Below, one piece after another: positions 46,641 to 61,743 of a DNA stretch of 64,000 nt; positions within the stretch are counted from its first letter, which is position 1; each line of letters begins with the position of its first letter. The translations under genes were made by a program, and so were the position numbers. This DNA is from Corydoras sp. C115 (taxonomy: Eukaryota > Chordata > Actinopteri > Siluriformes > Callichthyidae), in the NCBI GenBank assembly GCA_019802505.1, contig JAFMOC010000019.1:3392501-3456500 (forward strand), given 5' to 3'. Under the pieces are notes generated by a model. It ran no database searches. It saw only the letters and a program-made list of their open reading frames with translations, and had not been told where the DNA came from.

Positions 46641-49300
46641 TGTGTTTGCTGTACAAGGTAACATTTGCTGTTTACACATTGTGCATTTTGGTGATATTCA
46701 CTCTGCAGCATGACTTGATAACACTCTGTAAAATAGTTATTGATTGGTACAAAAATTGATTGCCATTGTTTTTAAACATTTATATTATTATTTATTTAAG
46801 TATTTCAATCTGTTGCAATGCTGAAATTCTCCAGAATGTTATTTTATGCTGTCATTATGATTCCCCCATTACCAGAACTGAATGGCCCAAATCGAACAAC
46901 AAGCCAAAGAATAATTTCTTTTTCAATAAATCTGACACTCCGGATAATACAGATATCCAGCTAATGCTTGACATTGTTCTTTTGATCGTGGGCTTGAGTG
47001 CAGCTGCTCAGCCATGAAAAACCAATTCAAAAAGCTTAGCACAGAGGATTCTAGTGCTGACATTTCTTTCAGAAGCAGTTAGGAAGTGGGGAGAGAGTGC
47101 TGGAACCAAGGACAGATGCTATATTCCAGTTCTGTAAGCTTTAGCCAACATGCATTAGGTTAGAAAAAGACTGTTGCTTAATTGACAGATGTGCTATTCT
47201 TGTAATACAATTTTGATTGCATTTCCCATATGCTGACATGCAACAGCTTCATAACTGGTTGTACTAAATGATCTACATAAGTGTAATTTTATGGCTTCTG
47301 TGGGCTTCCATATAAATACAACTAATGTTACTTTCATCTACCTCATGGTCAATAGAGATAGTTGGCATAAGGAGACTGGTGTAAAAAGATAGAGCTGTAA
47401 TTTCAGCAGCTGACAAGGATACAGTCATCATGATTTGTGGTGGTGATGATACTATCGGGACTGTAAACAGATACAGTTGGGACAATTATTTCCACACAGT
47501 CCTTGAAATAGAGTTGAAACCATGTTGAACCGGTAGTTTAAGAGACGTTAGATTAGCCTTCTCATTCAAAAGTAAGAATAAAAATACCACTGTTTAGCTA
47601 ATACAGAACCCACAAACACTACATGCACAGACACGCTTGTGTGTTTACAAGCTAGCGATTTATTCTAGAAACCTCATAAACACATTCTAACATCTATATC
47701 ATAGCTGCGAGCTCATAAAAAGACTCTCTGTTCATTCTCTAAATTTCAGCTCATAAACAAAGCGGCGTATTAAAGTCCCGACTCGTATCCTAAGCCGTCT
47801 ATAATTTCACACTGTCAGCATGCCTGCATGAGGGCCTTTTGAAATCACAGCCGATCGTGTATCACAAACATACACTCACTAAGACAATGGAAACCATGAT
47901 TACAATGTGAAGCATATATGGTTGCTGTTTGCCTCCCCTGCACTCGCACGGTTTAATGGTAGGGACGTGTGACGGGAGCTGACGGATGGTTGTGATTAAA
48001 ATTGAGGGTAACAGTAGAGCTGTTCTTTTACATCTGGAGTCAGCACACCAACGGCACAAAGGCACAGTGTTATCCACTTGGGTTATGTAATTAGCCCCCT
48101 CTTTAGCCATTAAGGCGAATTATTCCACATTACAGTTTAACTGGGATGTATGATTACATCAAGATTTTCATTAATTCAATGTATAATGATGCAAAGAAAG
48201 AACTAGTGTTAAAAGCAATGGCATCATTAGAGGTTTTGCTGCCAAAAATAAAAATAGTGTTAAAATTAAATACGTAGGGAAGATTTTAACTATTATGTTG
48301 ACTTTTTTTTTAAACAAAACAATAACCTTGTCATTATACCTACATGCACAATTTATGGACATTGATATTTGGACGTCAAATATTTTATACAAATGCTTTT
48401 AAAACGAGACAATTTAGGCTTCACCAGCTTCCACTCGTCTGTTAAGATTTTAGAACATGTTAATATTAATCTGTTCTTTCATAAAAGCATTTGTGACATC
48501 GGATGTCAAGATGGTTGATTATAAAGATGGTTGACTGTGTGCATGCCAGTCAAGAGCTCCAAGTCATGCTCAGTTTACTTTTATTATTTGTTTTCTCTTT
48601 TACCATATTTAAATCATAAAAAGAGCAAAATAATTCCAAAGAGTTTAAAATGGGTATAATATGATACAATAACATTTATTCAAACTTGGATGAAAAAGCA
48701 AGTAAAAGTAATATCCAATGTAAGGTTTGGATGAAATTTTAGCAGATCTTAAAAGCAAAGGTTTTTAAGTGATAAATTGTAGGATGGCAAAATAAATAAG
48801 AATAAATAGTGAGCGTGAGAATAAAAAAATGACAGAGAGAAAACTAAAAAATAAACATTACAGCAGCAATTAAGTCTTTGTTTAGCATAACTATTCATAT
48901 GGACGACTTGGGATCATGAAACAGGAAACTACTGTGTGGTTATACAAATACTCTCTATATAAGCACCTCTTCTGTGTGTGTGAAGGGGAGGGGGGTTAGA
49001 ATGGTCAAGTAATCAGTATGTACATTGGACAGAATTGCTTCCTGAACTATTAATTTGTGGTAGGAATGATTGATACAGATAGCCAGTCGATCATAAATTA
49101 TGCATCCAGTAGAAAAAAAATCCAAGTAAAAAAGAAATTAAAATGATTTTATTTTACAATTTATACGTCAGTGTTTAATTTCATAGAAATACCTTGGAAG
49201 ACCAGATTGGCACCATGTGGCATAATGACCATTCCATCTCCTTCCGTTTTATTTTCCATGTTACTTTAAACCTTGAAGGCTTTCTAGACTTTTAGTCAGT

Positions 49301-49338
49301 ACATACACACACACACACACACACACATACACACACAT
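49301..49338. repeat. (CA)n microsatellite
   Basis: About 38 bases with TACA interruptions. Confidence 0.93.
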
Positions 49339-49562
49339 TTTTTTTTTAAACTGGTAGACGTCTCCAGATTAAGACGCTTTTGATTAATCATGACATCCAG
49401 CTCTTGGCAGTCTTTTTAAATGCTGTTGCTGAGGGGTCTGCAGACGAACACAATGCAGCTCTGTGGTGTGTGTAATATGAAGTCTGTGGCACTATGTGTG
49501 TGTCTGGGCAGCTGCTTTAGGACAGCTAGAGGACAGAGGCAGAATGATAGCTACTATCTTTA

Positions 49563-49600
49563 AACACACACACACACACACACATACACACACACACACA
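49563..49600. repeat. (CA)n microsatellite
   Basis: About 38 bases with one TACA interruption. Confidence 0.95.
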
Positions 49601-52600
49601 GTGTCATGCATTACCATGTTATTTACATTGATGAATACTTCTACAACTCAAAAACAATTATTCATATATAACACTAGCCACAACTCCAATGCCCAACCTT
49701 TATTAAAAGCACTAACATTAGTAACACTAATTATTTGTTCATGTGTGTTGTCATCCCCGGAATCCGTTTTGTAAAATAAAACTTTGTAAATAAATAAACA
49801 ATATTTTATATTCTTTGCTTAAATTTTAAACTTGTGATTATTGTTATGGTACATGTATGGCTTTAAAGACTCCTCTGGTGGAATAGTGTTACTACAGGAA
49901 TCTTTGTGATTAATGCAGTTGTGATTAATTTGATGACTCCAAGCTACACAAAGAGGCGTATTCAGAGTGTAAAATGTGCTTGCTGACGTAATGATCTCAT
50001 GATAAATTCAACCACTTATGACTTAAAAGCTTTATTTACATTATGTAGACCGACTACCACAGCAAAACAACTTTCTTTAAATTTTAACAGTGAAAAAAAT
50101 TGTTTTGGAAAAATGCCATTTTGCCGAATAAATCATGGATACAGTTTTTATAATTAATAGTTATATATTTAAGTTTAAAAATTATTTAATGTCTAATGTA
50201 CTTAATGTTTGTTTCCATTTATTTGCTTCATTATCATTGATGTCTTTGATTCATCTAATTCTTTTACTTTTGTATTTTTATCCCTTGATCAGTGGTGTTG
50301 ACTGCCACCAACTCTTTAGATATTTGGGAATCACGTATAGAATTTAAATGGTTTAATAAAAGCTTTCATAAGGAAAGTATATGCTTTTAATTATGTGCAG
50401 CTGCTTAAGAATTTACATTTTATTTTCTTTTTATTTTATTGAATAAATATAAATACAAAATAGCCATACAATCTGATTAGAGGATCAAATAACAAAACAC
50501 ACACAAGCACACACATCTCAGCACTCACACTTACCCAGCCCTTGAATTTCCTAGAATCTTGTCGAGCCAAACAAGTTCTATTAATAACGTGTGGATAGAC
50601 TGGGTGGTCAGGTGGTCCGGAAGTTCAGACACTTGCATGTAGTCATGACTTTCCAGTACTTTAACAATCTCACTAATAATCAGACAACACGGAGAGAGAA
50701 ATGCAGCTTTTTATTGAACCTAAAACGATTTTAACATTCAAACTAAAACTGTGTGTGTGTGTGTGTGTTTGTCTGTAGACTGAAATGCACATCAGGCCTT
50801 TTAGCATGTCAAGATGTCATGCCCTCGAACTGCAGAGTTATTAATGTTATCATTCATCATACTTTACTAGACACACTGACTGCCCACAGTTTCATCATAC
50901 CATACATGTATACACACACACACTCACATGTTTACACACCCACACATTTGATTCTGTTTGTTCTAGTTTTGAGTTTGTTCTATTTACATTTGATTAATTT
51001 AGTTTTAATTAAATCAAAACCAAAAATTAATTGCTTTTAAAACATTTAATTGATATTTTCAAGTTTTTTTCTGGCTGTTCAGGGACAAACATCAAACTAT
51101 CAGTTCAACATATTCTAATATCACCTGGTTGCTGCTTATTTTTGGAATTATTGACCTGTGGTAAAGTAATGGCACATTTTAATATTTCATTTTAATTTGT
51201 AACGTTATTTAAAATTTGATTTAGTTTAAATGAATAGTAAAAGAAAAATACGATTGTGGTCATATTGAAATTGGTTTTATATAGAAGACCTCAAGGACCT
51301 GTAGGTTGTATAAATTAAGGCATCTATCAAATGCTTTAAATGGTACAGACTTGCACTTTATGGACAAACGTTTTTGAGGTTCGATACTTATGACCGGCAT
51401 TTTATTCAATGAAAAAAAAAAAGCTGAATGCAGTTACATTCACTAAACCTCAAACCTCAAGGTCTCACTGGGTTTCTGACTGTAAAAAAAATCTAAAATC
51501 ACCTCTTAACCGCACCTCTGTGATGAATGTAAAAGCACAAATCAGTCAGTGTAGCCATTAACAGCTGGAACAGACTGCTGGCTCATCTTTTGTTCCAATT
51601 ACACTTGCACAATGTTCCCTCTGACCATATAAGCTGTTGGCCTCATGTTTATTTCCATGAAATGAAAAAACTTCAAGGCAAAGCCTGTGCTTAAGCATAA
51701 TACAATCACTTCCTCATTATGGCAAAAAGAATTGGACTGTTCCACATTACCAAAACTTAAACCATCCAAATACAACATTATGGAATGTGCAGAGTTTAAT
51801 TACAGCCAAATGATGGGATCACTTAACCAATTAGATACACTTTTAGGAATTTAGCAGCAAATATAATCATGAACATTTACACTTTTACATTTTTTTAATA
51901 TAAGAACTCAACAAACTGAAAATTTTAAGAAAATAATAAGTATTTATTGGAATCAATAAATATAAATAGTATTTTCCTTTTTATTGCATTTTCTTATAAT
52001 TCTTTTCTAATAATAATCTTTTTTATTTAATTTATGGCATTGACATTTTCTTATGTCTGTTCTTTGCAATATACAATATACAAAAAACAAACAAAAAAAA
52101 AAATTGTGGAGGTGTGAGTGGAGTAAAGACACCACTTTTATTAGTTTTATAAGTTACAACAACTTGATTTTACGTTTATTGTCTTTTATCCATTCTTATC
52201 ATATGTAGAGACTGTAATCCATCTGTGCTCATGAGACTCTGCTTACAGCAATGCTGGTGCTTTGACATTTTAGGTTGTGGGTTTTTAACATCCAGCGGTG
52301 TAAGTGAGGTGTAAAAATTCCTGCAGCACTGCTCACCTTTTCACTTGTATCAGTGCTGATAATTTAATTCAAGTAAACCTGCTTTATTGTGATATCTCTT
52401 CTATTAAGGTTAGTACTTTACCATTTATATTCTGTTGCATCCTGACCACATTGAATGTGATCCTGATATCCTACACCATCGCACCTAGATCTGATAATAA
52501 TAGATGAGTAAAAAGTACTAGGATTGGTTTTCTCAGTGCATTTTCAACACAGTGTGGCAACTTTGAGAAGGTTCAGTCACAACACACAGAGTTGGCTATG

Positions 52601-54011
52601 AGCACCATGAGGCGTGTTAAAGCAGCAGTCCCAGGTTATGGAACACTGCTGCTTAGGAGTTAAGTGCCAAGCTGCCCTGATAACAGACAATGAGCTTTTC
52701 ACAAGTGAGACATCAGACAGACAACATTGTTTGTGCTCAACCATATCCTGTCCTTATCTTGTACAGTTTACCTGAAGAGAATCTAAATATGTGAGCATGA
52801 ACATTATCACTGTTGTATACAAATATTTTTGTCATTTCCAAGCAGATTTTAGTTTTTTATAGTGAAAACAGTAAACTTATTCTACTCTTTGCAAATATCA
52901 AACATATTAAATGCTGAAAAAAAAATAATGTACCTAAATATAAAGCCTAAATATAAAAAAGCTGTAAAGCCTGATGCACTTTAAAGGGGTTAAAGGGGTT
53001 AGGGTTATTAGGCCCCTTTAGAGCCCTTCAAACCCTTCAAAAAGAAATGATTGCAAATTCTGTACACCTGCAACACCAGTAGGAATACTTATGTAATGTG
53101 CAAATGTCTAAGGCATTAAATCCAGGGTAAATTAATTTGTCTTAGCATTAAGTACATTTGTTAACACAAAAATCAGTTAATTTTATAAACTAATTTGTAG
53201 AACCAAGTTCTACAAATTTTGTAGAACAGTGTCATCTGACCAACAGTACACAACCTTCTGATGAACAACTCAGACCACCAGCCTGACCTCTGTGCCACCA
53301 CTGCCCATACACAACTATACTGCAGCAAACAAAATATATTAATACATCTTAGTAAAAAATAAAGTCTCAGTTAGGGAATCAAAACTGACATTTTAAAACA
53401 CTGGTCTCTGGACTTAAGGTCCAGTCCACTGTAAATATTTTGAGTAAATAGGGACTTGGGTGGCACATGTCCTGACTTGAGCATATTTAAAATCTGTAAG
53501 TAGATCTCAAACATCAAATATTTCAGAACAAAAAGTGTTATGTAGGCAAGAGATTGTGACTCATATCAGGGAACACAAAACAAAAAGCTGTGATATCTGT
53601 AAAAAAAACAATCTATTTCTTACTGTTATTGAGGGTTGCTGTAGCAGAGAAACGTTTGCACCTAAACCAGTTCTGTTATAGTTTGATGTTATTTAATGTA
53701 CATTGTCTTTAATACTTCAGTCCCCAACCAGAAAGTCATACGAAGCATATTTAACATACAAAATAGAGAAAATGCAAAGCATATACAGCTTGTGAGAAAT
53801 TATTATACAGCTAATTAAAAGTGTCCTAATCTTTTAAAGTCTTTGGAATGAGCTTAGATGGAAAATGTTGTACCATGTTGCATGTTGCAGCATAATGTCG
53901 CTAAGTTCTAAAAGCAGTCGATTAACATATTGATAAAGTGAAAACTTTTTTTATTTTATTTTTTTTCCCAGTCAGACAAGTGTATGTGGAAACATACTGA
54001 TCCACATGTAA

Positions 54012-54037
54012 ACACACACACACACACACACACACAC
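54012..54037. repeat. (CA)13 microsatellite
   Basis: Uninterrupted CA repeat. Confidence 0.95.
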
Positions 54038-57000
54038 TTCTTTGCATTTAACTAATAGTTCCTTCATGCCTTCTTTTACACACTTGCATGGAAAAAGAGA
54101 GTTCTTTATTTGAGAACTAGCACTTAACCTTCCACTCTTCCACTCTTTCTCTCTCTTTTGCAGTGTTTATCTATGAGCAGGAAACTCATAAAAAGGCGCT
54201 GGCTTAAAAATGACTGTCATTCAAAGGCCTCCTTTTTTCCTCCATTGCCCGGTCCCCTTCTCTCCTCATTCACGTTTCCTTTGCTCTTGCACCTTCCAGT
54301 TTCCCTCTCCTCTCCACAAGGTCCTCTCTATTTCTACCTCCCCCTCGTTCTGAAGTTAGCAGAATAAACAGTGGAGCTTGCACTCGTATAAAGGCCTGAT
54401 TCATCTCCTGCGTGTTTAAAAATGGATACAAAGAAAAACGTGCGTGATAATTTTTGGCATATGGTGGCTGACGCTGGTTAGACAGTACTGGTCCTTGTTC
54501 TCGCAAATTTGTCTTTTTGAGACCCATAGACAGTGAAACCAACAGGCTGGGCAGAATAGTGGGGCTCCTGTGCTTTGCGGCACCTCAGTGCGCCTCTACA
54601 TGTCTGCAAGTTAAATGTCTGGAAACAGGAGCCATTCTCAAGACTCAAATTCTATGATGGGTGCCAGCAGAAGGATGTTTATGTAACACTGCATGGTGCC
54701 AAACTGGCACAGAGCCAAATCAGGAATGATCCATTGCAGAACTTACAAACATCAAAAGTCTAAATAGAAACTAAATAAAAGTATTAAATTATCCTTACCC
54801 CCCTCCATTGGGTGTCATTATTTAACTAATGTGATAGGAGGGTATCTCATGTGGGATGCTCTGGCTTTAATCCTTTCTTTCTTGTGTGGTCTGAAAACAG
54901 ACAAGATGCTGGACTATATGTGATGTTAGAAGCTCCGAGTCTCAACAAGCAGAGACGATGCATATCCTCCTGTTATCACTAAGAAGAGATTGTGGTGTGT
55001 ATAATCAGACCGGGGAAGTAGATAATCGAGATAAATTCCATAAAGATCTAGACATGAAAGAAACTAAAGCATAAGACGACTAATTCCCGACAGATGGAAA
55101 ACATTTGTTATAAGAATGTAATAATAGACAGATGGAGAAATGGAGTTTGACAGAGAAAATTAGAAAAAAATGAAGGCAGGAAATCAGGAAAACACCAAGT
55201 CAACAGTTTTGAAATAACATTGTTAGACTGCAATGATTGTATTAGACAATAGATTTAAAGACCAGCAGGACAGAGATTAAAGAGTTGGAATTTTAACCAT
55301 TGATGAATAAAATACCAGCTGAAAGCAAATCAATACCACAATAATCAATAAGGTCTTCTTCTGAAAATGTAGAATAATGTTATTTTAGCTCCTAAAATTT
55401 GTTATGGTTTAAATGACTGTCATTTCATTTGTCTATTGTTTAAAAAATGTTGAGTGAGATGATGTAACAGCGCAGTGTGAATGTCATTTTGAAATTAAAA
55501 AAATGATGCCATCACTGTACGGTGCTTTTACACTTGTTAACTATATTTATCGATACAGTTAAAGAGAATGTTAGTTCCGGTGTGTAATTACAATTTTAAA
55601 TATTTTGCTATACTGTACATCGCGTTGAAGAAACCTTTAAAATCATCATTTCTATATCATGTGAAATGTGTTTCCTCCCAAACCTTTTGTAGGAAAAAAT
55701 GTCATAGATAAGCTTTCAAACTATAACAACATTGGAAAATTGATAAACGCCCTGATTTTAATTCTTAATGCTTAATATCTGGTCAGATTTGTGTCAGAAA
55801 GGGATTCAGGAGCAGGACACAGGTGATACAGATGAATAACTGAACGCATGACAACTGCATGAAAACAAGTCCACAGGAAAGGACAGAATGTGACCATAAT
55901 ACTCAAGATTTATCATCTTTATTGTTTTATACTTGACAATATTTCCTTTATAGAATGAAAATGATAATAAAACGTATGATATTATGATAATAAAACGTAT
56001 GATAAATAATTAGCTTGGATGATCTACACTGATTGTGCCTTATTTACTGGCAAAAATATTGCTGACTTGTAAACAAAATTAAATACTGTACATTATTAAA
56101 ATATTTCTTTGGAAACCTACACACATGCAGTCTAATCCCGCCCACAAAACCAGATATGTGATGAGAGATAAGATGCAGTTCATTCATCTGAGGTTTGTGA
56201 ATGTTCCACTGGGTCAAAATCTCAATCCCAATTCATTTTGCAGTCTGCTATCAGGAATCACTTCACTCTGCTGAGAGAACTGTAATTAGTGACCAACCTT
56301 TATTGACTCCTCGCATATTGGTTTCAGAGTGTGGACACCTCTGCAGGGCAGCCTCATAAAGTAGTTCATTATGTGAGGCGTGAGCACACAAAGGCCATAT
56401 TCACCCTGCGCCAATCGACACAGGAACCACGGGGCGAGCCGAGTGGGGTGGGGTGGGGATACGGGAGCTGCAAGAGCCACAGACTGTTTCTCTTGTAATT
56501 GTCCCAATGACTGCTGCTAGTTTTCACCCGACCCCCTCACTGCCCGTCCCCTCTCTCGACCGTAGACCATATGGCTTGCTGTGCCAAACCACTGGAAAAA
56601 GAAGCCTATGGTGCTTCACAAGACAACCTCTGCAATCATAGCCCAGTGTGTTTTTATTATAGGTTTTTAGCACCCACCACTCAGAAGCTTATTGTGTGTA
56701 AATGTGTGGACCGAGTAGCTACCAAGTTGCTAATTTAAACAAAGAAATGCTAGAAGTGCAGAGCTATTTTTATAAAAAATATTTACCTTTACAAGCATTA
56801 GTCCCACTGACGCCGCAATGGAAGAAAACACTGATTAAGAAGCTAATTCCTCCAAACAGACCTCCAGTGGGGCAGTGAAGATAACCATGCCAAACCACAC
56901 TGGAGAAGCTGAGAAGTCCTTGGAGATAGATTTTAATAGTAACAGCTTTTCAGAAAGCCAAGAATGTGAAACCTGGCGTGGACAATGGCAATTCAAATCG

Positions 57001-60000
57001 GACCTTAAGCTTTGCTATGATTGTTATTTGTTCAGAAGTTGACTGGTCCATTTAGTGTGACCTCTCTGAGTTCAAACATAGTGTGCATAAACAAATGCTA
57101 ACTGAAATCCAGAAGCAAAGTGGCACCCACCCACATGCATGCACGCACAGCATTTGGCTGACATGGCATCATAGTAAACACTCTCACATCCAGTGTTTCT
57201 GCGCTCGCACACACCTCTTATTAAACAGAATGCCTGAAGTAGCAAATGCGTGCACTCGGTTTATTATTACTGCCGCATGAAATAAGCAGGCTGTAATTGC
57301 CCACCATTGGACCATCATCCCCTCAAATGGAGCAAAAACACAAGTCAACACAATAATGCAGGCAGACAGTGAGTGGCCTCATCACTTCTGTCCAACCTGA
57401 ATGCAAATGACTCCCATATTCAAGCCAAACCCTGAGTGTGACTCCCGTTGGATAGTTTACTACTCGCTCCTGTACAATCTGTTCACGATTACGTCCCGAT
57501 TCTGAAAGGAACAGGCCGTCCTCATGCCTTGCATTTATGAAAGGGTTCAAAGGTGCAAAAAGCAGCTGGTACAGACCTGCCGTCGTCTCCTTTCTTCATT
57601 CATAACCACACTCACCTCACCACAAATAGAAAGCACAAAGAGGCTTGGAGAGCCCTTATCCTGTCGTCAGGAAATAGATGGGAGAGATAGTGAATTGATA
57701 CAGAGGGCGTGTGTGAAAAATGCCCCAGTCCTCCCCATGTCAGAGCATGTTTAACAGGAACTAATACAGACCTTTTAAATGAACTGTGACAACAGGAAGT
57801 TTTGAATAATGAAAACTAACTAAAAAGAACTCGTTTAACGGATATATAGGATAATAACGATACATTAATAAAAGCACTAATTCCTACATAAATATTTTTA
57901 TCTGGAGGCAAATGTTTTTTTTGGTCAGTTGGTATTAAAATGATACTGTAATATCCAACACACATGCACTGATGAAATATAAACATATAAACTTTGTCAG
58001 AGGTTTCAACAAAAGGCATCTGACTAACTTCAGCTCATTTGATAAACAATTAAATTTACACTTTGCAGTTTAGACACATTTAATTAAATTTTAAACCAAG
58101 TTCATGGCTATAACACTCTTAATTTATAAACCAGCCCAACTGGCATAGCCGAATGTCTGGGGGTTTATACACCTCACCATCCCCACTGAGTTCAGAATTA
58201 TCTGCTAACCAAAAATATTTAGCCAACAATACACCGTGGTCTCACACTGACCACTAAGAAAGGACTTACTACGATATTAAACTGTATGACCACAATTGTA
58301 CATGCCAAGCAGATGTGTGTAAGAATGTTGCCTGTAAGTATTCACAGTTTCTAAAACCACAATGCTGATGCACCAATAAACTTCTACATGACAGTTTGGT
58401 GCTGAAAATGGACGAGTTATAAAACAGAATGTGGTCATAAGCAGCGTTACTGGGATCTGTAGTGTATGAAGGATAAGTAAAAGGGATCCAAAAAGATGAT
58501 ATATATATTTAATTTGTATACAAGTTAGGTGAGGTGAATTATTACAGAATAAATTACATCAAACTACAGCAGAAATGTTATCTCTATAGTTAACTCTAAC
58601 TATCGCTATAGTTTTATTTAACGAGGAATGTCTTCCTCCCTGAGTTGTTGTCTCAGGATCCTGCTTATTAGCACTGGGAGCATGATTAGTAAAACATTTC
58701 AATACTTACCATGTGACTTTTAATACAGACTTAAGTAATTAAGTAATCAGCGACTGATCAGATGATTTTTGCCGGATCCCCTAATCAAGATAATAACAAC
58801 CAGGTCAAACTTGTTTCTTCGACCAAGTCTGTGAACTTGATTAGTTTGTGGAGATAAATACATGCTGCTGTGACGTTAAGAGAATACACATGAAGACTTC
58901 TAACAACCATTAGAAAACAAGTGTTCGACTATGACTGGGTTTCTATTCAAGTGCTATGCAAATGCTGTTCATGTACATTCGCAAAAAGAAACTACATTTA
59001 AGGTTATTATTATAATTGTTAAGTGTCCTTGTTCACTGTGGCCTTTAAAAGCCAAAGGAAGATCTGAATCAAATTCTTGTGCATGGCTGATGTTTGTCTG
59101 TGTACAGATTAAAAAAAAAAAGATTATAAGTCTGTTTATCTTTATAGTAATTTGCCATATTTTTCTGGTCTCCTTTTTCACCCTAATATCCGATATAACC
59201 CATAGTAATGGTCCACGTGAAACAGGAGAGATATTCCCTCATGCCAAAAAAGTCCAATCAGCATCTTAAAGTGCAAATGGTTCAGCAAATTTTAAAAGAA
59301 CATTCTGAAAAGCAATTTTCCCAATAAAATTGGGATTTTGCATTTCAGAAAGTCAAAAACAACAATGTAGACCATTTCCTATGAACAGGTTATCTTTATA
59401 TACATCTGTATAACAGGCCATCAGTTTTAGAGCAAGAAACAGAAACGTAACTAATTGCAAAATACTTTGGATTTTTAGACATATTGATAAAGTATTTTAC
59501 AAGTAGTTGTATTTTAGATGTCCATCCACCACCACGCAGTTCATAAGGATAACCCTATAACCTTGTAAGCCCTGACTTGTGGAAGCGATGTGGTAAACTC
59601 TGTGACAAACTGGTGACCACATAATTACAATGTAGAGCCCAACATCTAATTACCAAATTACCAAAGCACCACACAAAGAATATTTATAAAAGGCTTAGAC
59701 AGTCATTTTTCTTATTTATATATAGACCTAAGAGAGGAATAGAACAGAATACAATATACTAACTACACAACAAAATTCCATTTTTCTGTGCACAGTACAT
59801 GTGGAATGTCAGTGGTGACTAAAATGGGATGTTTAACACTCTATCAGCATTAAACATTGTTGTCTACATTCATGTGCATTTGCTTTTGGATTTTCATCAC
59901 AGATAACATCATTCTCACTGTTTATTTACTTGTAAAGAACTGCTTTAATTCTGTAGTTTTCTTTTTTTTGGCAGATCTTACATACATTTAGAAAATGACC

Positions 60001-60433
60001 AATGCATTCAGATATAAACATAAAAGCACACAGAAAAGGCCTTGGAATTAAATTATGCATCTGTCGAGGTACTTTTACAGTAATGTCATGTTGTATATGA
60101 ATTAACTAAAACAATTCACAAATCCAAATGCGCAGTGCTTACTCTAAGAACACTGGTTGACTGGTTACTTCCCACATGCCAAAAACACTAATTTGGAGAA
60201 TTGACCCAATAATATGACTGGATATGTTAGAAAATAAATTGTAAAACCCTTGTTAAATCCTTATGTGTTTATTTTAAAGCTTGATTTATTATTTACTGCA
60301 TAAATTGTGTCTTTACAAGAACAAGTATCTAAAGCTGTGAAATAAATGTAGTGTGGTTAGAAAGGACGAGAATAAATGTTGTGGAGATTTACGGAGTTAC
60401 TGCCCATCACTAAGTTGCATTTTATATAACTTG

Positions 60434-60438
<5 letters not shown>

Positions 60439-60469
<31 letters not shown>
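60439..60469. repeat. (GT)15 microsatellite
   Basis: Uninterrupted GT repeat. Confidence 0.95.
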
Positions 60470-60472
<3 letters not shown>

Positions 60473-61139
60473 TCTAAATGAGTGATGAATTATGGGTATG
60501 ATTCTCAGGATTGAGTTTTACTGAGTTGCATGGCCTCTCACACTTTAAAGTATCTGGGCTTATTGCCTGAAGGGCCTGATTTATAGTCCCACTCTCATCT
60601 GCTTTTTTAGTCTGGGGACTCAGTTAGCCAATCACAATCCATACTGGCACAGGTCAAGCTGGGAAATACAGTTCCTGAGGGGGCAGATTGGCTGTACTCA
60701 TAAACAAGCACTCTGTCAAAGGGAACACAAAGGTCAGAAGACTTAAAGAAGTGTACACTTGGGCTACATTAGTTAAGGGGCAAAATGGTTCACTGCTTTG
60801 AGGGATTCTAGAATCATTACAGGTCAAATAGAGCCACAGCACATGTGACTGTCTACTCGCTACTGTGAGAGTCATTTCTCACCAGCTTTAAAAGAAATAA
60901 CAAAATGAAAAGACAGATATCCAGATGGTGCTCTGTTCAGTATGTGTGTGAAGGTTTTTAGTACCAATGTCTAGTAATGAAGCAACAAAACAGCACCCTG
61001 AAAATGTTTAAATCAGATAATTAAACATTGTTACCTAAATACTTTATTATATTCTAAATATTCACTGCCATTCATCTCTCTCTCACACACACAGACACAC
61101 ACACCTGGTTTGTAAAGGCCTGACAAACTTACAACAATG

Positions 61140-61420
61140 TGAAAAACTTCACATTTGTCCCATTCTAAGTTAGTTCCCTCTTTGGAACAATAACAACTAT
61201 TAATTTTTGAAGTTTTCTACAAGATTTTGAACAATAAGGCCTCACAATCTACATTCTATTTAATCCCAAAGGTGTTCGAGATGTTCAGGGCTTTGTAGTC
61301 TTCCACAGCAAATTCATGCAACCATGTCTTTAAGGCTTGGGCACATACATGATGTGAATAAAGATCCTTCCCCAAACAATTCCGACACAGTTTGAAACAG
61401 ACTTGTGCGAAATGCATGAC
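61140..61420 (-). pseudogene. Decayed Tc1-like transposase fragment
   Basis: CCCAAAGGTGTTCGAGATG, AACCATGTCTTTAAGGCTTG and CCTTCCCCAAACAATTCC occur in the order and orientation expected for the reverse complement of a Tc1-like transposase C-terminal region. No long frame survives. Confidence 0.6.
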
Positions 61421-61703
61421 TACACGTGTGATTATAATACAGCAGGGCCGATAGGACTGAACATCTGAGTGTATATTTACTTTGTTTATTGATCTATTTG
61501 ATTCCATTTGTAACAAATATATGAATAATTATTATATTCACTTACCTAAATACTTTCATTTTAATGCTAAGTGTATATTATGCTTGAAAAACTAATACCT
61601 GCCAAAAATGTTTTAATTTAAGATTTAATATTGAGTTTAAACTTTATATCTAGACATTTTCTAACTGTGAAATTTAGACATTTTCTAACACACACCCGCA
61701 TAC

Positions 61704-61743
<40 letters not shown>

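Larger units (their letters stand above)
46650..61130. other. Gene desert upstream of fzd9
   Basis: About 14 kb of AT-rich DNA without a supported gene or recognised SINE. It contains CA/GT microsatellites and several GC-balanced stretches noted as possible conserved noncoding elements (about 47640-48140, 54140-54520, 57000-57300). Open frames here are short, lack family resemblance and are treated as chance. Confidence 0.5.

Noticed and set aside
58931..59269. 112-codon plus-strand frame in the desert
   Set aside because: AT-rich codons, no recognisable motif, no splice or promoter context; this length is expected by chance over this window.
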